Shown: positions 44,451 through 53,027, numbered from the stretch's first letter. The stretch is 64,000 nucleotides of DNA from Bacillus cereus (GCF_002584535.1 NZ_NUOT01000052.1:19840-83839), one strand, 5' to 3'. Notes: a model not told the origin generated them from the sequence alone. Program-made: numbers and translations.

Positions 44451-45765
44451 AATAAAGGTTCATATAGATGTGCTACATAATCCATATTTATTATCGCCAG
44501 ATCAACTATTCCAAATGGCTGCAAGAATCAATAAAAAACGTGGTTTTTTATTCGTAAGCACCATTTTAGGAAAACATCTTCCCGTTCCACCTGCAATCTC
44601 TTTAGCTGGAGGCTGTGCTCTTGCTGCAAGATATATGGAGGTACTGCATCATACAAATCATCCATATCAAAAAGAAATTCTCAATCTGATTTCTTCTAAA
44701 GATCGTACGAATCATGAACTGGAAGCAATTCTGCAGTACCAATTCCCTTTAGATAAAGAAGTCTTATTTATCGGATTTGCAGAAACAGCTACCGCATTAG
44801 GTCATTCGATGTTTCAATGTTTTCAAAATGCGAAATATGTTCATACAACAAGGGAAACAATCTCACAAATCAATTCTGTCATTACATTTGAAGAAGAACA
44901 TTCTCATGCGACATCTCATCGTTGTTATGTGGACAAAAGCTATTTTCAAAATGAACAGCCTATCGTCCTGGTAGATGATGAAATAACAACAGGAAAAACC
45001 GCCCTTAATATCATCAGATCCATTCAAGAAAAGTTTCCAAGAAAAGAATATATTGTCGCTTCTTTATTAGATTGGCGCTCAGATGCACATCGAAAGCAAT
45101 TTACAGAGCTCGAGCAAGAACTTGATATTACGATTCATGTAATCTCTCTATTAAGCGGCTCAATTGACGTAATCGGTAGTCCGATCGCTAGTTCTTCTTC
45201 GCATGGTGAAATGATTGATAAATCAATAGAGTCCAAGATAAAAAAACATATACTTCCATGCCCTACTTTACCGTATACATCTGTACATCATGATATCAGC
45301 TACATAAACTACACCGGGCGCTTTGGCATTTCATCCGATGATCAAAATTATATCCACTCTTTTGCTAGAAAGATTGGATATGATTTAAAGAAAAAACGAA
45401 AAGGTAAACAGACACTCTGCTTAGGAACCGGTGAATTTATGTACCTTCCAATGCGGATTGCCGCTGAAATGGGGACAAATATTTCGTATCAATCAACAAC
45501 GCGTAGTCCGATTCACCCGTACGCAGATGATCTACAATATGCTATTCATAATCGTTTTTCCTATGAAAGCCCCGAAAACAAAGCAGTTACAAATTATTTT
45601 TATAACATCCAGCCCGGAGATTACGATGAAGTTTTTCTTTTTATAGAGCGTAATTTGCAAGGAGATGCTTTTCATCCTCTTCTTACACAATTACAAACGG
45701 TTATTCCGGTCATTCATATCGTTTCATTTAAGAGCTTAACAGAAAGCGAGGGTGAAGAAATATGA
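44377..45765 (+). CDS. Phosphoribosyltransferase with TRSP domain (Ter module)
   Basis: A 462-residue protein. The N-terminal PRTase has the PRPP-binding loop IVLVDDEITTGKTALNII near residues 194-211. The C-terminal domain carries the literal TRSP motif (STTRSPIHPYADD) that names the family. It should attach or remove a ribose-5-phosphate in the proposed Ter nucleoside pathway. The start is set at ATG 44377 (GGGGTG 4 bases upstream), inside the lyase gene. It shares ATGA with the next gene. Confidence 0.9.
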   Translation: MNNKLSSISLPKNQSKTYTYHILNKIKVHIDVLHNPYLLSPDQLFQMAARINKKRGFLFVSTILGKHLPVPPAISLAGGCALAARYMEVLHHTNHPYQKEILNLISSKDRTNHELEAILQYQFPLDKEVLFIGFAETATALGHSMFQCFQNAKYVHTTRETISQINSVITFEEEHSHATSHRCYVDKSYFQNEQPIVLVDDEITTGKTALNIIRSIQEKFPRKEYIVASLLDWRSDAHRKQFTELEQELDITIHVISLLSGSIDVIGSPIASSSSHGEMIDKSIESKIKKHILPCPTLPYTSVHHDISYINYTGRFGISSDDQNYIHSFARKIGYDLKKKRKGKQTLCLGTGEFMYLPMRIAAEMGTNISYQSTTRSPIHPYADDLQYAIHNRFSYESPENKAVTNYFYNIQPGDYDEVFLFIERNLQGDAFHPLLTQLQTVIPVIHIVSFKSLTESEGEEI

Positions 45766-46880
45766 CTGAGATTAAAACAATACAGCTTATCGGCAGCTAT
45801 GCGAAAGAAGATGCTATTTTTCTATTAAAAGATATTAGTGATGCCATAGAAGAAAGAACAACAGAAGACAGAGAACAAGCAATTCAATCGGGCACACATT
45901 ACTCTGAAATGCTTCCGATTGAATATAATCCATCTAAGCCTTATATGGATTTATTTTTTGCTTCACTCGAGCAATACAAACGGAAGCTAGCCATTGCTAT
46001 CGGCGTTGTAGCTGAGCAAATTATAAAGACGAAAGGAAAGAATCTTGTACTCGTATCACTAGCAAGAGCCGGTACACCAATTGGCGTTTTAATAAAACGG
46101 TATATTCGTTATCAATATCATCTCGAATTGCCACATTATTGCGTTTCTATTATTCGGGGACGCGGCATTGATGAGAATGCACTTCACTATATTTTACAGC
46201 AGCATCCAAATCAAACGATTCAGTTCATTGATGGCTGGACTGGAAAAGGTGCCATAAAAAAAGAACTGCGCCAAGCAGTACATACATTTAACGAAAAGAA
46301 CCATGAATATATTTCGGACTGCATGGCTGTACTTGCTGATCCAGGCCATTGTACTTCTATATATGGAACACGAGAAGATTTCCTCATTCCAAGCGCTTGC
46401 TTAAATGCGACCGTATCAGGATTAATTAGTCGCACAGTTTTAAATGAAACATATATTGGCCCAAATGATTTTCACGGTGCCAAGTATTATAAAGAACTAG
46501 AAACAGAAGATTTATCTAACTTCTTTATTGACGAAATCACAGCGTTATTCCCTTCTATTAGCGCTGATGTAACAAAGCAACTAGAGCACGTTATTACTAC
46601 CTATACAGAGCCATCTTGGCAAGGTATGCAAGATATTGCCTCTATTCAAAAGTATTTTGGAATAGAGGATATAAATTTAGTGAAGCCAGGAGTTGGAGAA
46701 ACAACGCGTGTTTTACTAAGACGGATGCCATGGAAAATTTTAATCCAGGGCGAAAACAATCCAGACTTAAAGCACATTTTACTTCTAGCACAAGAAAAAA
46801 ATGTTCCAGTAGAGCTCTATAAAGATATGACTTATTCGTGCTGTGGGCTCATCACACCTCTTGGGAGGAAAATTTCATGA
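45762..46880 (+). CDS. StiP-type protein with C-terminal PELOTA domain (Ter module)
   Basis: A 372-residue protein of the StiP family (annotated as cysteine protease, though the fold is PRTase-like: VLVSLARAGTPIGVLIKRYI near residues 97-116 and FIDGWTGKGAIKKEL near 151-165). The C-terminal 75 residues fit the PELOTA_1 RNA-binding domain (VKPGVGETTRVLLRRMPW). Both are hallmarks of the Ter-associated biosynthetic operon. Start and stop overlap both neighbours by 4 bases, so translation is coupled. Confidence 0.9.
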   Translation: MTEIKTIQLIGSYAKEDAIFLLKDISDAIEERTTEDREQAIQSGTHYSEMLPIEYNPSKPYMDLFFASLEQYKRKLAIAIGVVAEQIIKTKGKNLVLVSLARAGTPIGVLIKRYIRYQYHLELPHYCVSIIRGRGIDENALHYILQQHPNQTIQFIDGWTGKGAIKKELRQAVHTFNEKNHEYISDCMAVLADPGHCTSIYGTREDFLIPSACLNATVSGLISRTVLNETYIGPNDFHGAKYYKELETEDLSNFFIDEITALFPSISADVTKQLEHVITTYTEPSWQGMQDIASIQKYFGIEDINLVKPGVGETTRVLLRRMPWKILIQGENNPDLKHILLLAQEKNVPVELYKDMTYSCCGLITPLGRKIS

Positions 46881-47689
46881 TTTTTGCAAGTGACCTTGAT
46901 CAAACGCTCATTTATTCTCGGAAATCATTTCGTGCTTCTATAGACGATGAACACATTCAACTGATTGAAACGTTAGACAACAAAGAAATTTCTTTTATGA
47001 CACATACAGCTATCTCGTTATTAAAAGAACTGCAATTACAAGCTCAATTCATCCCTGTTACAACTCGAACCATTGAACAGTTTCAGCGCATTACACTATT
47101 TCAAACAGAAGTCGTTCCGGAATATGCGATTACAAGCAATGGCGGTAATATCCTTCATAACGGTAAGTTAGATGCCACTTGGAAAAACATACAAACGGAG
47201 CGCTTAACAACATGTATGGAAAAAGAAGACGTTCTAACAGAATTTCAAAATATTTCTCATGAAGAATGGGTTCTTTCACAAAAAACAGCTGATGATTTAT
47301 TTCACTACTGCATCATTAAGCGTGACAATATTCCATACGACGAATTACAGTCATTCACAACTTGGCTCGATCAACAAGGATGGACTCATTCATTACAAGG
47401 CAGAAAATTATATTTTGTGCCAAAGCCTGTGAACAAATGGGATGCTGTCCAATATGTACAAGAAAAACTTCAGGCAAAAACCGTAATTACTGCTGGTGAT
47501 TCCTTACTTGATCTATGCATGTTAGAAAGGGCAAATCATGCCATTGCTCCTCTTCACGGTGAACTTGAAACAAAACAAGGAAGTTTATTACCTCACATTG
47601 TAAGAACAAATGAAATTGGTATATATGCAGCAGAGGAAATTGTGGATAAAGCACTCCAAATGATCCATAATTCTCTTCCTACTGCGTAA
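46877..47689 (+). CDS. HAD-family phosphatase of the Ter module
   Basis: A 270-residue HAD phosphatase of the Cof/MPGP-like group. Catalytic DLDQT is at residues 6-10 (Asp6 nucleophile, Asp8), motif II TTRT near 62-65, the Lys in KPVNKW near 186 and GDSLLDLCML near 206-215. It would dephosphorylate the product made by the PRTase/lyase genes. ATG at 46877 with GGGAGG upstream overlaps the StiP stop (ATGA). Confidence 0.9.
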   Translation: MIFASDLDQTLIYSRKSFRASIDDEHIQLIETLDNKEISFMTHTAISLLKELQLQAQFIPVTTRTIEQFQRITLFQTEVVPEYAITSNGGNILHNGKLDATWKNIQTERLTTCMEKEDVLTEFQNISHEEWVLSQKTADDLFHYCIIKRDNIPYDELQSFTTWLDQQGWTHSLQGRKLYFVPKPVNKWDAVQYVQEKLQAKTVITAGDSLLDLCMLERANHAIAPLHGELETKQGSLLPHIVRTNEIGIYAAEEIVDKALQMIHNSLPTA

Positions 47690-47749
47690 TCTATACATGC
47701 TTCAAGAACTGGCATCTTTGCTACATAATAAAAAAAGGGGCGATTATAC

Positions 47750-48418
47750 TTGAGTACAATTACATTACGGAAAGAAGCAGTACGCGTTGTATTAGAGAAA
47801 AAGAGATTAACAGGCGTTGTCGCAAAAGTTGCGCTCGTATTAGACATTTCTGGGTCTATGCGAACACTTTATAAAAATGGCACTGTACAAGAAGTTGTCG
47901 AACGCGTTCTTGCGGTTGCAAGTCAATTTGATGATGATGGCTCACTAGATATTTGGGTATATGATAACGAATTTTCAAGATTACCATCCATTACTGAAAA
48001 AGACTTTGCTGGTTATGTTGAAAAACATATTTTAAATAACCCTTCCATTCATAAATTTGGCCGAAATGAAGAGCCACAAGTGATGGAAGATATCATAAAA
48101 AAATATACGATTGAAGAGAAAAGCGAAGAGCCTGCCTTTGTTATATTTATTAACGATGGTGGCTGTAAAAAAGGAATTCAAAAACCGGTTGTATTCTCTT
48201 CTAACCAACCGATTTTTTGGCAGTTTGTTGGGATTGGAAATGGAAAATTCGACGTTCTTAGAAAGCTAGACGAAATGGAAGGGCGTTTCATTGATAACGC
48301 AAACTTCTTCCACATTCGCGATATCGAAAAAACAACAGATGAAACATTGTATAATAACCTGTTGAATGAACTTCCGATGTGGATAAAAGAAGCGAAGGAG
48401 AAACGAATTTTATTATAA
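47750..48418 (+). CDS. TerF-like VWA domain protein
   Basis: A 222-residue protein, almost entirely a vWA-TerF-like domain. The MIDAS motif DISGSM is at residues 32-37, with further metal ligands in FINDGGCK near residue 145. Ter-system VWA proteins are believed to scaffold or sense metal with TerD proteins. The start is TTG at 47750 with AGGGG upstream, 60 bases after the HAD gene. It is the last clear gene of the operon. Confidence 0.9.
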   Translation: MSTITLRKEAVRVVLEKKRLTGVVAKVALVLDISGSMRTLYKNGTVQEVVERVLAVASQFDDDGSLDIWVYDNEFSRLPSITEKDFAGYVEKHILNNPSIHKFGRNEEPQVMEDIIKKYTIEEKSEEPAFVIFINDGGCKKGIQKPVVFSSNQPIFWQFVGIGNGKFDVLRKLDEMEGRFIDNANFFHIRDIEKTTDETLYNNLLNELPMWIKEAKEKRILL

Positions 48419-48449
48419 ACATACTAAGAAAGACCGCTGTGAAGGCGGT

Positions 48450-48611
48450 ATGTTTGATTCGATGAAGAAAACAACAGATGCTGGTATTTTTGAATTTACA
48501 GGAATTGAAACATTAGAGCACACATTCTATACGCGTGTTCCTTCTGTGGATGAAGACGTGCGAGAAGAATATCTTGAAGAAGTGAAAGCAGTCGTGAATC
48601 GCGTATTTTAA
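48450..48611 (+). pseudogene. Orphan C-terminal-like fragment after the Ter operon
   Basis: An open frame of 53 codons from ATG 48450 to TAA 48609-48611 reads GMFDSMKKTTDAGIFEFTG and later VDEDVREEYLEEVKAVVNRV. The frame is open further upstream into the VWA gene and there is no proper ribosome binding site (AAGGCGG directly abuts the ATG). It looks like the 3' end of a gene whose beginning is missing. I cannot identify the parent; it could also be a genuine small protein. Confidence 0.45.
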
Positions 48612-48615
48612 TAAG

Positions 48616-48649
48616 ACACTCCACCTTATACGAAGGTGGAGTGTTTTTA
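48616..48649. terminator. Terminator of the Ter operon
   Basis: 12-bp perfect stem (48616-48627 with 48633-48644) and T-run, shared with the convergent gene. Confidence 0.9.
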
Positions 48650-49177
48650 TTTTATGGTGAGCTTAGGAAGATATCTTTGTAAAATGTTTTCTAACTCTCT
48701 CATATCCTCTTGCCTAATGAGTAAGTTTACATTGTCATGCCATTTTTCTTGCCCGCGATATAAGAAGATATTTTCTTGCGGATTTTCCCATGTGGATGTT
48801 TTATATCCTTTTAATTCTGCATAGGAATAGTAATTCATCCCATCAATCACACCTTTTTCATATACCTTGACGTCTTTAATTAGCTGTATCACAAAAAGGA
48901 TCATAAAACAAACAGCTACAGTATAAGCTCCTATTTTGAGTAAAAACAGTTCGAAACTACCAATTTCTCCATCTATATAACGAACGTATGTAAGTATAAG
49001 TTGTACAAAGAAATAAGCTGGACCAAACAACACGAACCATCGGCTTTTTTTACGTGGGTAAGTAGCAATAATCTCTCCAATATCCTCTTGTACACTTTTT
49101 ATTTTATGTATTTTCCATATAGCAAAGCCTAAAATACACAACGTTACAAGAAAGATAATAATCGAAATGATATACAT
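48647..49177 (-). CDS. Three-TM protein with DUF5673/PH-like tail
   Basis: A 176-residue protein with membrane segments at about residues 3-21, 48-66 and 80-100. The cytoplasmic tail GVIDGMNYYSYAELKGYKTS followed by FLYRGQEKW resembles the bacterial PH-like DUF5673 tail. Function unknown. The ATG at 49177 has GGAGGGGGAG upstream. It is convergent with the Ter operon and not related to it. Confidence 0.75.
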   Translation of the reverse strand: MYIISIIIFLVTLCILGFAIWKIHKIKSVQEDIGEIIATYPRKKSRWFVLFGPAYFFVQLILTYVRYIDGEIGSFELFLLKIGAYTVAVCFMILFVIQLIKDVKVYEKGVIDGMNYYSYAELKGYKTSTWENPQENIFLYRGQEKWHDNVNLLIRQEDMRELENILQRYLPKLTIK

Positions 49178-49282
49178 TTCTCCCCCTCCAATCTCTATTC
49201 TACCAGTAATATTCTCTCCGTATATCCTTATAACATAATTTTACCTTTTATATCCATATACAAAATATGTAATTATGCATAT

Positions 49283-49312
49283 AAAAAATCAGGCAACCTA
49301 AACGATTGCCTG
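49283..49312 (-). terminator. Terminator of yutF
   Basis: CAGGCAA/TTGCCTG stem (49290-49296 with 49306-49312) and T-run on the minus strand. Confidence 0.8.
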
Positions 49313-49319
49313 CCCACTC

Positions 49320-50084
49320 TTACATCTTCTCAATCCACTCCGTCAAGTTATGCACAACCGCTGTTGGCTGCACTTCATATTCTGTTAACTTCTCCTCAGT
49401 TGTGACTCCAGTGTGGACAAGAAGTGTATGCATACCAGCATTTATCCCCGCTAAAATATCAGTATCATAGTTATCCCCAACCATTAGCGCTTCTTCTTTC
49501 GCCATACCAAGTACTTTTAGTGCTTGTTCCATAATAATAGATTCTGGTTTTCCGATGAAAATTGGCTCTACACCTGTGGATACTGTAACAACAGATGTTA
49601 ATGAACCGTTTCCTGGTAGTAAACCCTGCTCAGTTGGAATAGCAATGTCTCCATTTGTTGAAATAAATGTCGCACCATTACGTACTGCTAGACATGCTTT
49701 CGCTAACTTTTCATATGTAATTTCGCGATCTAATCCAACAACAACAAAATCAGGATTTTCATCCACAAGCTTGAATCCTTTTTCCACAAGTGCATCATAC
49801 AATCCTTCTTCTCCAATCATATACACAGACGCATCTTGTTTACGTTCATAAATAAAGTTCGCTGTTGCCATGCTCGTTGTAAATACTTGCTCTGGCTTAG
49901 CTGGAATATCGAAACGAACAAGCTTTTCTGCTACTTGTTCTGGTTTACGTGTTGAATTATTTGTTACAAACAAATATGGGAGACCACGCTCCTGTAATGC
50001 TTTTACAAAGTCACTAGCTTCTTCAATTTGTTCTTCACCGCGATACATTGTACCATCTAAGTCGATTAAATAGCCTTTATACAT
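49320..50084 (-). CDS. yutF: HAD-family phosphatase YutF (NagD/AraL-like)
   Basis: A 254-residue HAD type IIA phosphatase. Motif I DLDGTMYRG at residues 8-16, motif II FVTNNSTRK near 39-47, Lys in FIGKPES near 175-181, and MVGDNYDTDILAG near 199-211. Family members act on nucleotide or sugar phosphates. Length and sequence match B. subtilis YutF. GGAGAGA lies upstream of the ATG. It is downstream of the SufR-like gene, with a terminator in between. Confidence 0.92.
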   Translation of the reverse strand: MYKGYLIDLDGTMYRGEEQIEEASDFVKALQERGLPYLFVTNNSTRKPEQVAEKLVRFDIPAKPEQVFTTSMATANFIYERKQDASVYMIGEEGLYDALVEKGFKLVDENPDFVVVGLDREITYEKLAKACLAVRNGATFISTNGDIAIPTEQGLLPGNGSLTSVVTVSTGVEPIFIGKPESIIMEQALKVLGMAKEEALMVGDNYDTDILAGINAGMHTLLVHTGVTTEEKLTEYEVQPTAVVHNLTEWIEKM

Positions 50085-50147
50085 CCATCTGTCTCTCCTT
50101 TTTGTCTAGCGTTCATACCTTCTTATATTAACCCCTTTTTCCAAAGA

Positions 50148-50171
50148 AAAAAACGCTTCGTCTAAAAGCGT
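50148..50171 (-). terminator. Terminator of the SufR-like gene
   Basis: ACGCTT/AAGCGT stem (50153-50158 with 50166-50171) and a T7 tail on the minus strand. Confidence 0.75.
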
Positions 50172-50181
50172 CCCATAACGT

Positions 50182-50814
50182 TCATTTTTTCTCTTGTATG
50201 TGATACGAACAGTGACAGTCACCATCACACATATTTGATAATACCTTCACATTTCCATCAGAAAACAGTCGCTTATACATATTTTCTTCCTCCACACAAA
50301 GCTGTGGATATTTTTCAGCAACAGCCTTTAATGGACAATTTTGTTTTTGTAATATGTATGAGTTTTCTCCCTCCTGCTTCACTTGTACCATATATCCATG
50401 CTTCTCTTGAATAACGGCAACTTCCCGAAGCTTCTGCCATACATTTTCTTGACGACTGATTCGCCTTTGTAATTGCTCTTCAATCCGATCCGTCCTGGTC
50501 TTTAAAATAGCATCTACAAGGGTTTCACCACCAATTTTCTCTAAATCCTCTAACACACCTAAAGCAAATTGCTTATAATCCTTCGGAAAGGAATCTTCTC
50601 CTTTTTGACTTAGGGCGTATACATATGTTGGTCTGCCCACATGTTGACGTACCATTTTCGACTGAATGATTTCTTCTTGCTCCAGCTTACTTAAATGACG
50701 ACGTACTGCCATCTCTGTAATCTCCAAAGTTTCAGATAATGCTCCAACCGTTTGTTCTCCATTTATTTTTAAAAGCTGTACAATTTCTTCCTTCGTTGTA
50801 CGTGCTTCCCCCAT
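50182..50814 (-). CDS. SufR-like Fe-S responsive transcriptional regulator
   Basis: A 210-residue protein with an N-terminal winged helix (IVQLLKINGEQTVGALSETL, then MAVRRHLSKLEQEEII) and a C-terminal domain with a cysteine cluster: NCPLK near residue 159, LCVEEEN near 172 and MCDGDCHC near 195-202. This is the layout of the SufR family, which represses suf genes when holding a [4Fe-4S] cluster. suf genes are not in the window, so targets are inferred. GGGAGAAGGATGAGAA precedes the ATG at 50814. Confidence 0.85.
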   Translation of the reverse strand: MGEARTTKEEIVQLLKINGEQTVGALSETLEITEMAVRRHLSKLEQEEIIQSKMVRQHVGRPTYVYALSQKGEDSFPKDYKQFALGVLEDLEKIGGETLVDAILKTRTDRIEEQLQRRISRQENVWQKLREVAVIQEKHGYMVQVKQEGENSYILQKQNCPLKAVAEKYPQLCVEEENMYKRLFSDGNVKVLSNMCDGDCHCSYHIQEKK

Positions 50815-50855
50815 TTCTCATCCTTCTCCCTTTTTAGCCGTTTCTATCGATAAAA

Positions 50856-50886
50856 AAGATCCCCAAAAAGGCTAATGGGGATCTTA
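50856..50886 (-). terminator. Terminator of yutE
   Basis: 9-bp perfect stem (50856-50864 with 50877-50885) with T-run on the minus strand. Confidence 0.85.
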
Positions 50887-50895
50887 TCCATACAC

Positions 50896-51336
50896 TTATT
50901 CTGCTATGAATGCAGATACAGGTCCTAGTTCCTTTTCTAAGTAACGGCGAATATTCGCAGGGTATTTCTGTACCACAGCGATTTGTTTTTGAATCGTCGT
51001 ATATAATTCTTCATGATTCATTTGAATATAATCTTGCATAAGCATTTTCCGAAGAAGAATCACTTCTTTTATTCCTGCTCCTTCTTCTCCACTTATGACT
51101 TTTTCATCCATTAAAATATCAATAATATCTTCATAACTTCCTGGATCACGCATAATAAATCCATCAATCATTGCATTTCCAACATCTAATATGCAATCAA
51201 TGATAAGATGCGACATACGCTCTAATGCGTAATATTCAAAATCATTTTCATATTTCTTCTTCTCTTGAAATGTATCTACTACTTGTTCTAAACATGTTAA
51301 TATTTGCTCTATTTTTTTTCTGTCTACAAAGTACAT
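50896..51336 (-). CDS. yutE: DUF86/HepT-like protein YutE
   Basis: A 146-residue helical protein of the DUF86 family (B. subtilis YutE). HepT toxins have an RX4-6HXY motif; here the corresponding helix reads LRKMLMQDYIQM, so the His is replaced by Asp and no MNT antitoxin gene is adjacent. It is probably not an active toxin. The start is ATG 51336 with AGGTG 6 bases upstream; GTG at 51345 is part of that site. Divergent from glpX. Confidence 0.8.
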   Translation of the reverse strand: MYFVDRKKIEQILTCLEQVVDTFQEKKKYENDFEYYALERMSHLIIDCILDVGNAMIDGFIMRDPGSYEDIIDILMDEKVISGEEGAGIKEVILLRKMLMQDYIQMNHEELYTTIQKQIAVVQKYPANIRRYLEKELGPVSAFIAE

Positions 51337-51483
51337 GAATGTCACCTACCTGGAAATTAAAGCATTTACATTTTAATTGTAACCGTTTCTTCTAAAAAAA
51401 TCGACAATTTTTCGAATTCACCTTTCACGCGTTATTTGTTATAGTTATAACTGTATGATTTTTGAAATTGGAGGAATGCCACC

Positions 51484-52455
51484 TTGGAACGTGAACTCGC
51501 ATTAGAAATTGTCCGTGTAACAGAAGCAGCAGCCTTAGCATCCGCACAATGGATGGGCCGCGGAAAGAAAAACGAAGCAGATGATGCAGCAACTACTGCT
51601 ATGCGTAATATGTTTGATTCAGTAAACATGGCAGGTACTGTTGTAATTGGCGAAGGAGAGCTTGATGAAGCACCAATGTTATATATTGGTGAAAAACTGG
51701 GAACAGGTAACGGCCCAGAAGTAGATATCGCCGTTGATCCATTAGAAGGTACAAACATTGTTGCAAAAGGTCTTGCAAACGCAATGGCAGTTATTGCAGT
51801 CGCAGATAAAGGAAACCTTCTTCATGCTCCGGATATGTACATGGAAAAAATCGCGGTTGGTCCAAAAGCAGCTGGTAAAATCAGCTTAGATGATCCAATT
51901 GAAAAAACAATTGAAATTGTAGCAGAAGCAAATAATAAAAAAATCCGTGACCTAACGGTTATCGTCCAAGAACGTGACCGTCATCAAGAAATTATTGACC
52001 GTGTTCGTACAAAAGGTGCACGTGTAAAATTATTCGGTGATGGCGATGTTGGCGCGTCAATCGCAACAGCTCTTCCAGGAACAGGTATCGATTTATTCGT
52101 TGGTGTTGGCGGCGCTCCAGAAGGCGTTATCTCTGCAGCAGCATTAAAGTGCCTTGGAGGCGAAATGCAAGCACGCTTAGTACCAATGAACGAAGAAGAA
52201 GAAGCACGTTGCCGTAAAATGGGATTAGAAGACCCTCGTCAACTTCTTATGTTAGACGACCTAGTATCTGGTGATGATGCAATCTTCTCAGCAACTGGTG
52301 TATCTGCTGGCGAGTTATTAGATGGTGTAAAATTCCTTGGCGGAGACTTAGCAGAAACATATTCTATCGTTATGCGCTATAAAACAAGAACAGTACGCTT
52401 TATTAAGACGCATCACCATTTAGATCATAAACCTCACTTAAACTTAGATATTTAA
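51484..52455 (+). CDS. glpX: Class II fructose-1,6-bisphosphatase
   Basis: A 323-residue cytoplasmic GlpX enzyme hydrolysing fructose-1,6-bisphosphate in gluconeogenesis. [16 protein letters not shown] near residues 57-72 and [15 protein letters not shown] near 82-96 are the metal and substrate motifs; [20 protein letters not shown] near 202-221 is also typical. The start is TTG at 51484, 9 bases after GGAGG; an out-of-frame ATG lies between. Followed closely by the DUF3055 gene. Confidence 0.95.
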   Translation: MERELALEIVRVTEAAALASAQWMGRGKKNEADDAATTAMRNMFDSVNMAGTVVIGEGELDEAPMLYIGEKLGTGNGPEVDIAVDPLEGTNIVAKGLANAMAVIAVADKGNLLHAPDMYMEKIAVGPKAAGKISLDDPIEKTIEIVAEANNKKIRDLTVIVQERDRHQEIIDRVRTKGARVKLFGDGDVGASIATALPGTGIDLFVGVGGAPEGVISAAALKCLGGEMQARLVPMNEEEEARCRKMGLEDPRQLLMLDDLVSGDDAIFSATGVSAGELLDGVKFLGGDLAETYSIVMRYKTRTVRFIKTHHHLDHKPHLNLDI

Positions 52456-52473
52456 AAAAGGAGCTTTTGTAGT

Positions 52474-52740
52474 ATGGAAGAACGTTTCTTTCTTTACGAC
52501 GATACAGTCGATACAAAAACGCGTTTCGTTAGCTTTATGGGAGAAAATGAGCGCCACGATTTAGCGCTTTTATACTCCGATCGTCATTACGGTAAAACAA
52601 TCGTCCTTGATATGCAACGCAATAAATTTGCAATTATCGGCACTGACGATTTAAACGAACCAGGCTACTTAGAGCACGCTTTTTCTGTATCTGAAGAAAT
52701 TGCAGAAGAACTGCGCTCATTCTTATTCGAACTTATATAG
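52474..52740 (+). CDS. DUF3055 (SAV0927 family) protein
   Basis: An 88-residue soluble acidic protein: FFLYDDTVDTKTRFVSFMGE, HYGKTIVLDMQRNKFAIIGT and YLEHAFSVSEEIAEELRSFL. These match the DUF3055/SAV0927 family of small Firmicutes proteins, function unknown. AAAGGAG lies 11 bases before the ATG. It is 18 bases after glpX and shares its transcript. Confidence 0.87.
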   Translation: MEERFFLYDDTVDTKTRFVSFMGENERHDLALLYSDRHYGKTIVLDMQRNKFAIIGTDDLNEPGYLEHAFSVSEEIAEELRSFLFELI

Positions 52741-52747
52741 TATTATG

Positions 52748-52778
52748 CACCAGCTATTATAGTAGCTGGTGTTTTTTT
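52748..52778 (+). terminator. Terminator of the glpX operon
   Basis: 9-bp perfect stem (52748-52756 with 52763-52771) and T7. Confidence 0.9.
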
Positions 52779-52790
52779 ACATAATTTATT

Positions 52791-52818
52791 TTGAATTTTC
52801 AATCTTTCGTGTTATACT
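52791..52818 (+). promoter_or_regulatory. Promoter of the leader RNA
   Basis: TTGAAT (52791-52796), 16 bases, TATACT (52813-52818), just after the glpX-operon terminator. Transcription would begin near 52825. Confidence 0.6.
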
Positions 52819-52858
52819 TATGAGCAAATCTATTTGGAAGAAAGGACGTCTACTACGT

Positions 52859-52879
52859 ATGCCAACATTTACTTTGTAA
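52859..52879 (+). CDS. Leader peptide uORF1 (MPTFTL)
   Basis: Six codons plus TAA, AAAGGA 12 bases upstream. Its TAA overlaps the ATG of the next small ORF (TAATG). It lies at the 5' arm of the long RNA hairpin, as expected of a stalling leader peptide. Translation is unproven. Confidence 0.5.
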   Translation: MPTFTL

Positions 52880-52986
52880 TGGAGCAGCAATTGAATAGCA
52901 TTACTCTCAAAAAAGCTACATGCTTTTTCAAGGGAGTAGTCTGTTCATTTCCCATTGCAAAGGAACGTAACGCATCTGTAGTATGA
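52879..52986 (+). CDS. Second leader ORF, 35 residues
   Basis: Starts at the ATG overlapping the uORF1 stop and ends with TGA 8 bases before the terminator stem. The peptide includes SITLKKATCFFKGVVCSF and KERNASVV. The ORF spans the whole RNA rod, so ribosomes on it would unfold the structure. It may be translated by coupling. I do not recognise the peptide. Confidence 0.45.
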   Translation: MEQQLNSITLKKATCFFKGVVCSFPIAKERNASVV

Positions 52987-52994
52987 TGTTTTAC

Positions 52995-53027
52995 GGAGGT
53001 TCCTATAAGGGGAACCTCCTTTTATTT
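52995..53027 (+). terminator. Intrinsic terminator of the leader
   Basis: 9-bp GC-rich perfect stem (52995-53003 with 53011-53019), 7-base loop, T-rich tail, about 90 bases before the next start codon. Confidence 0.9.

Larger units (their letters stand above)
52825..53026 (+). ncRNA. Structured leader RNA with two small ORFs ahead of the S4-domain gene (candidate attenuator)
   Basis: About 200 nt between a promoter and an intrinsic terminator. The RNA can fold into one long rod: 52846-52862 pairs with 52972-52989; 52872-52882 with 52952-52962; 52889-52898 with 52941-52950; 52900-52908 with 52932-52940; and 52910-52916 with 52922-52928 around a 5-base loop. Only one internal loop (9x9) and small bulges interrupt it. 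Two small ORFs lie inside (52859-52879 and 52879-52986). AGGAAC at 52961-52966 can instead pair with GTTCCT at 52999-53004 in the terminator, an apparent antiterminator. The shape recalls leaders of antibiotic-induced genes; the function is inferred. Confidence 0.65.

Noticed and set aside
50896-51336. HepT-type toxin of a toxin-antitoxin pair
   Set aside because: The RX4-6HXY motif lacks its His and there is no adjacent MNT antitoxin gene.
52825-53026. 6S RNA
   Set aside because: The rod shape is similar, but there is no large open central bubble, the location is not that of known Bacillus 6S genes, and two coupled small ORFs plus an antiterminator pairing fit a leader better.
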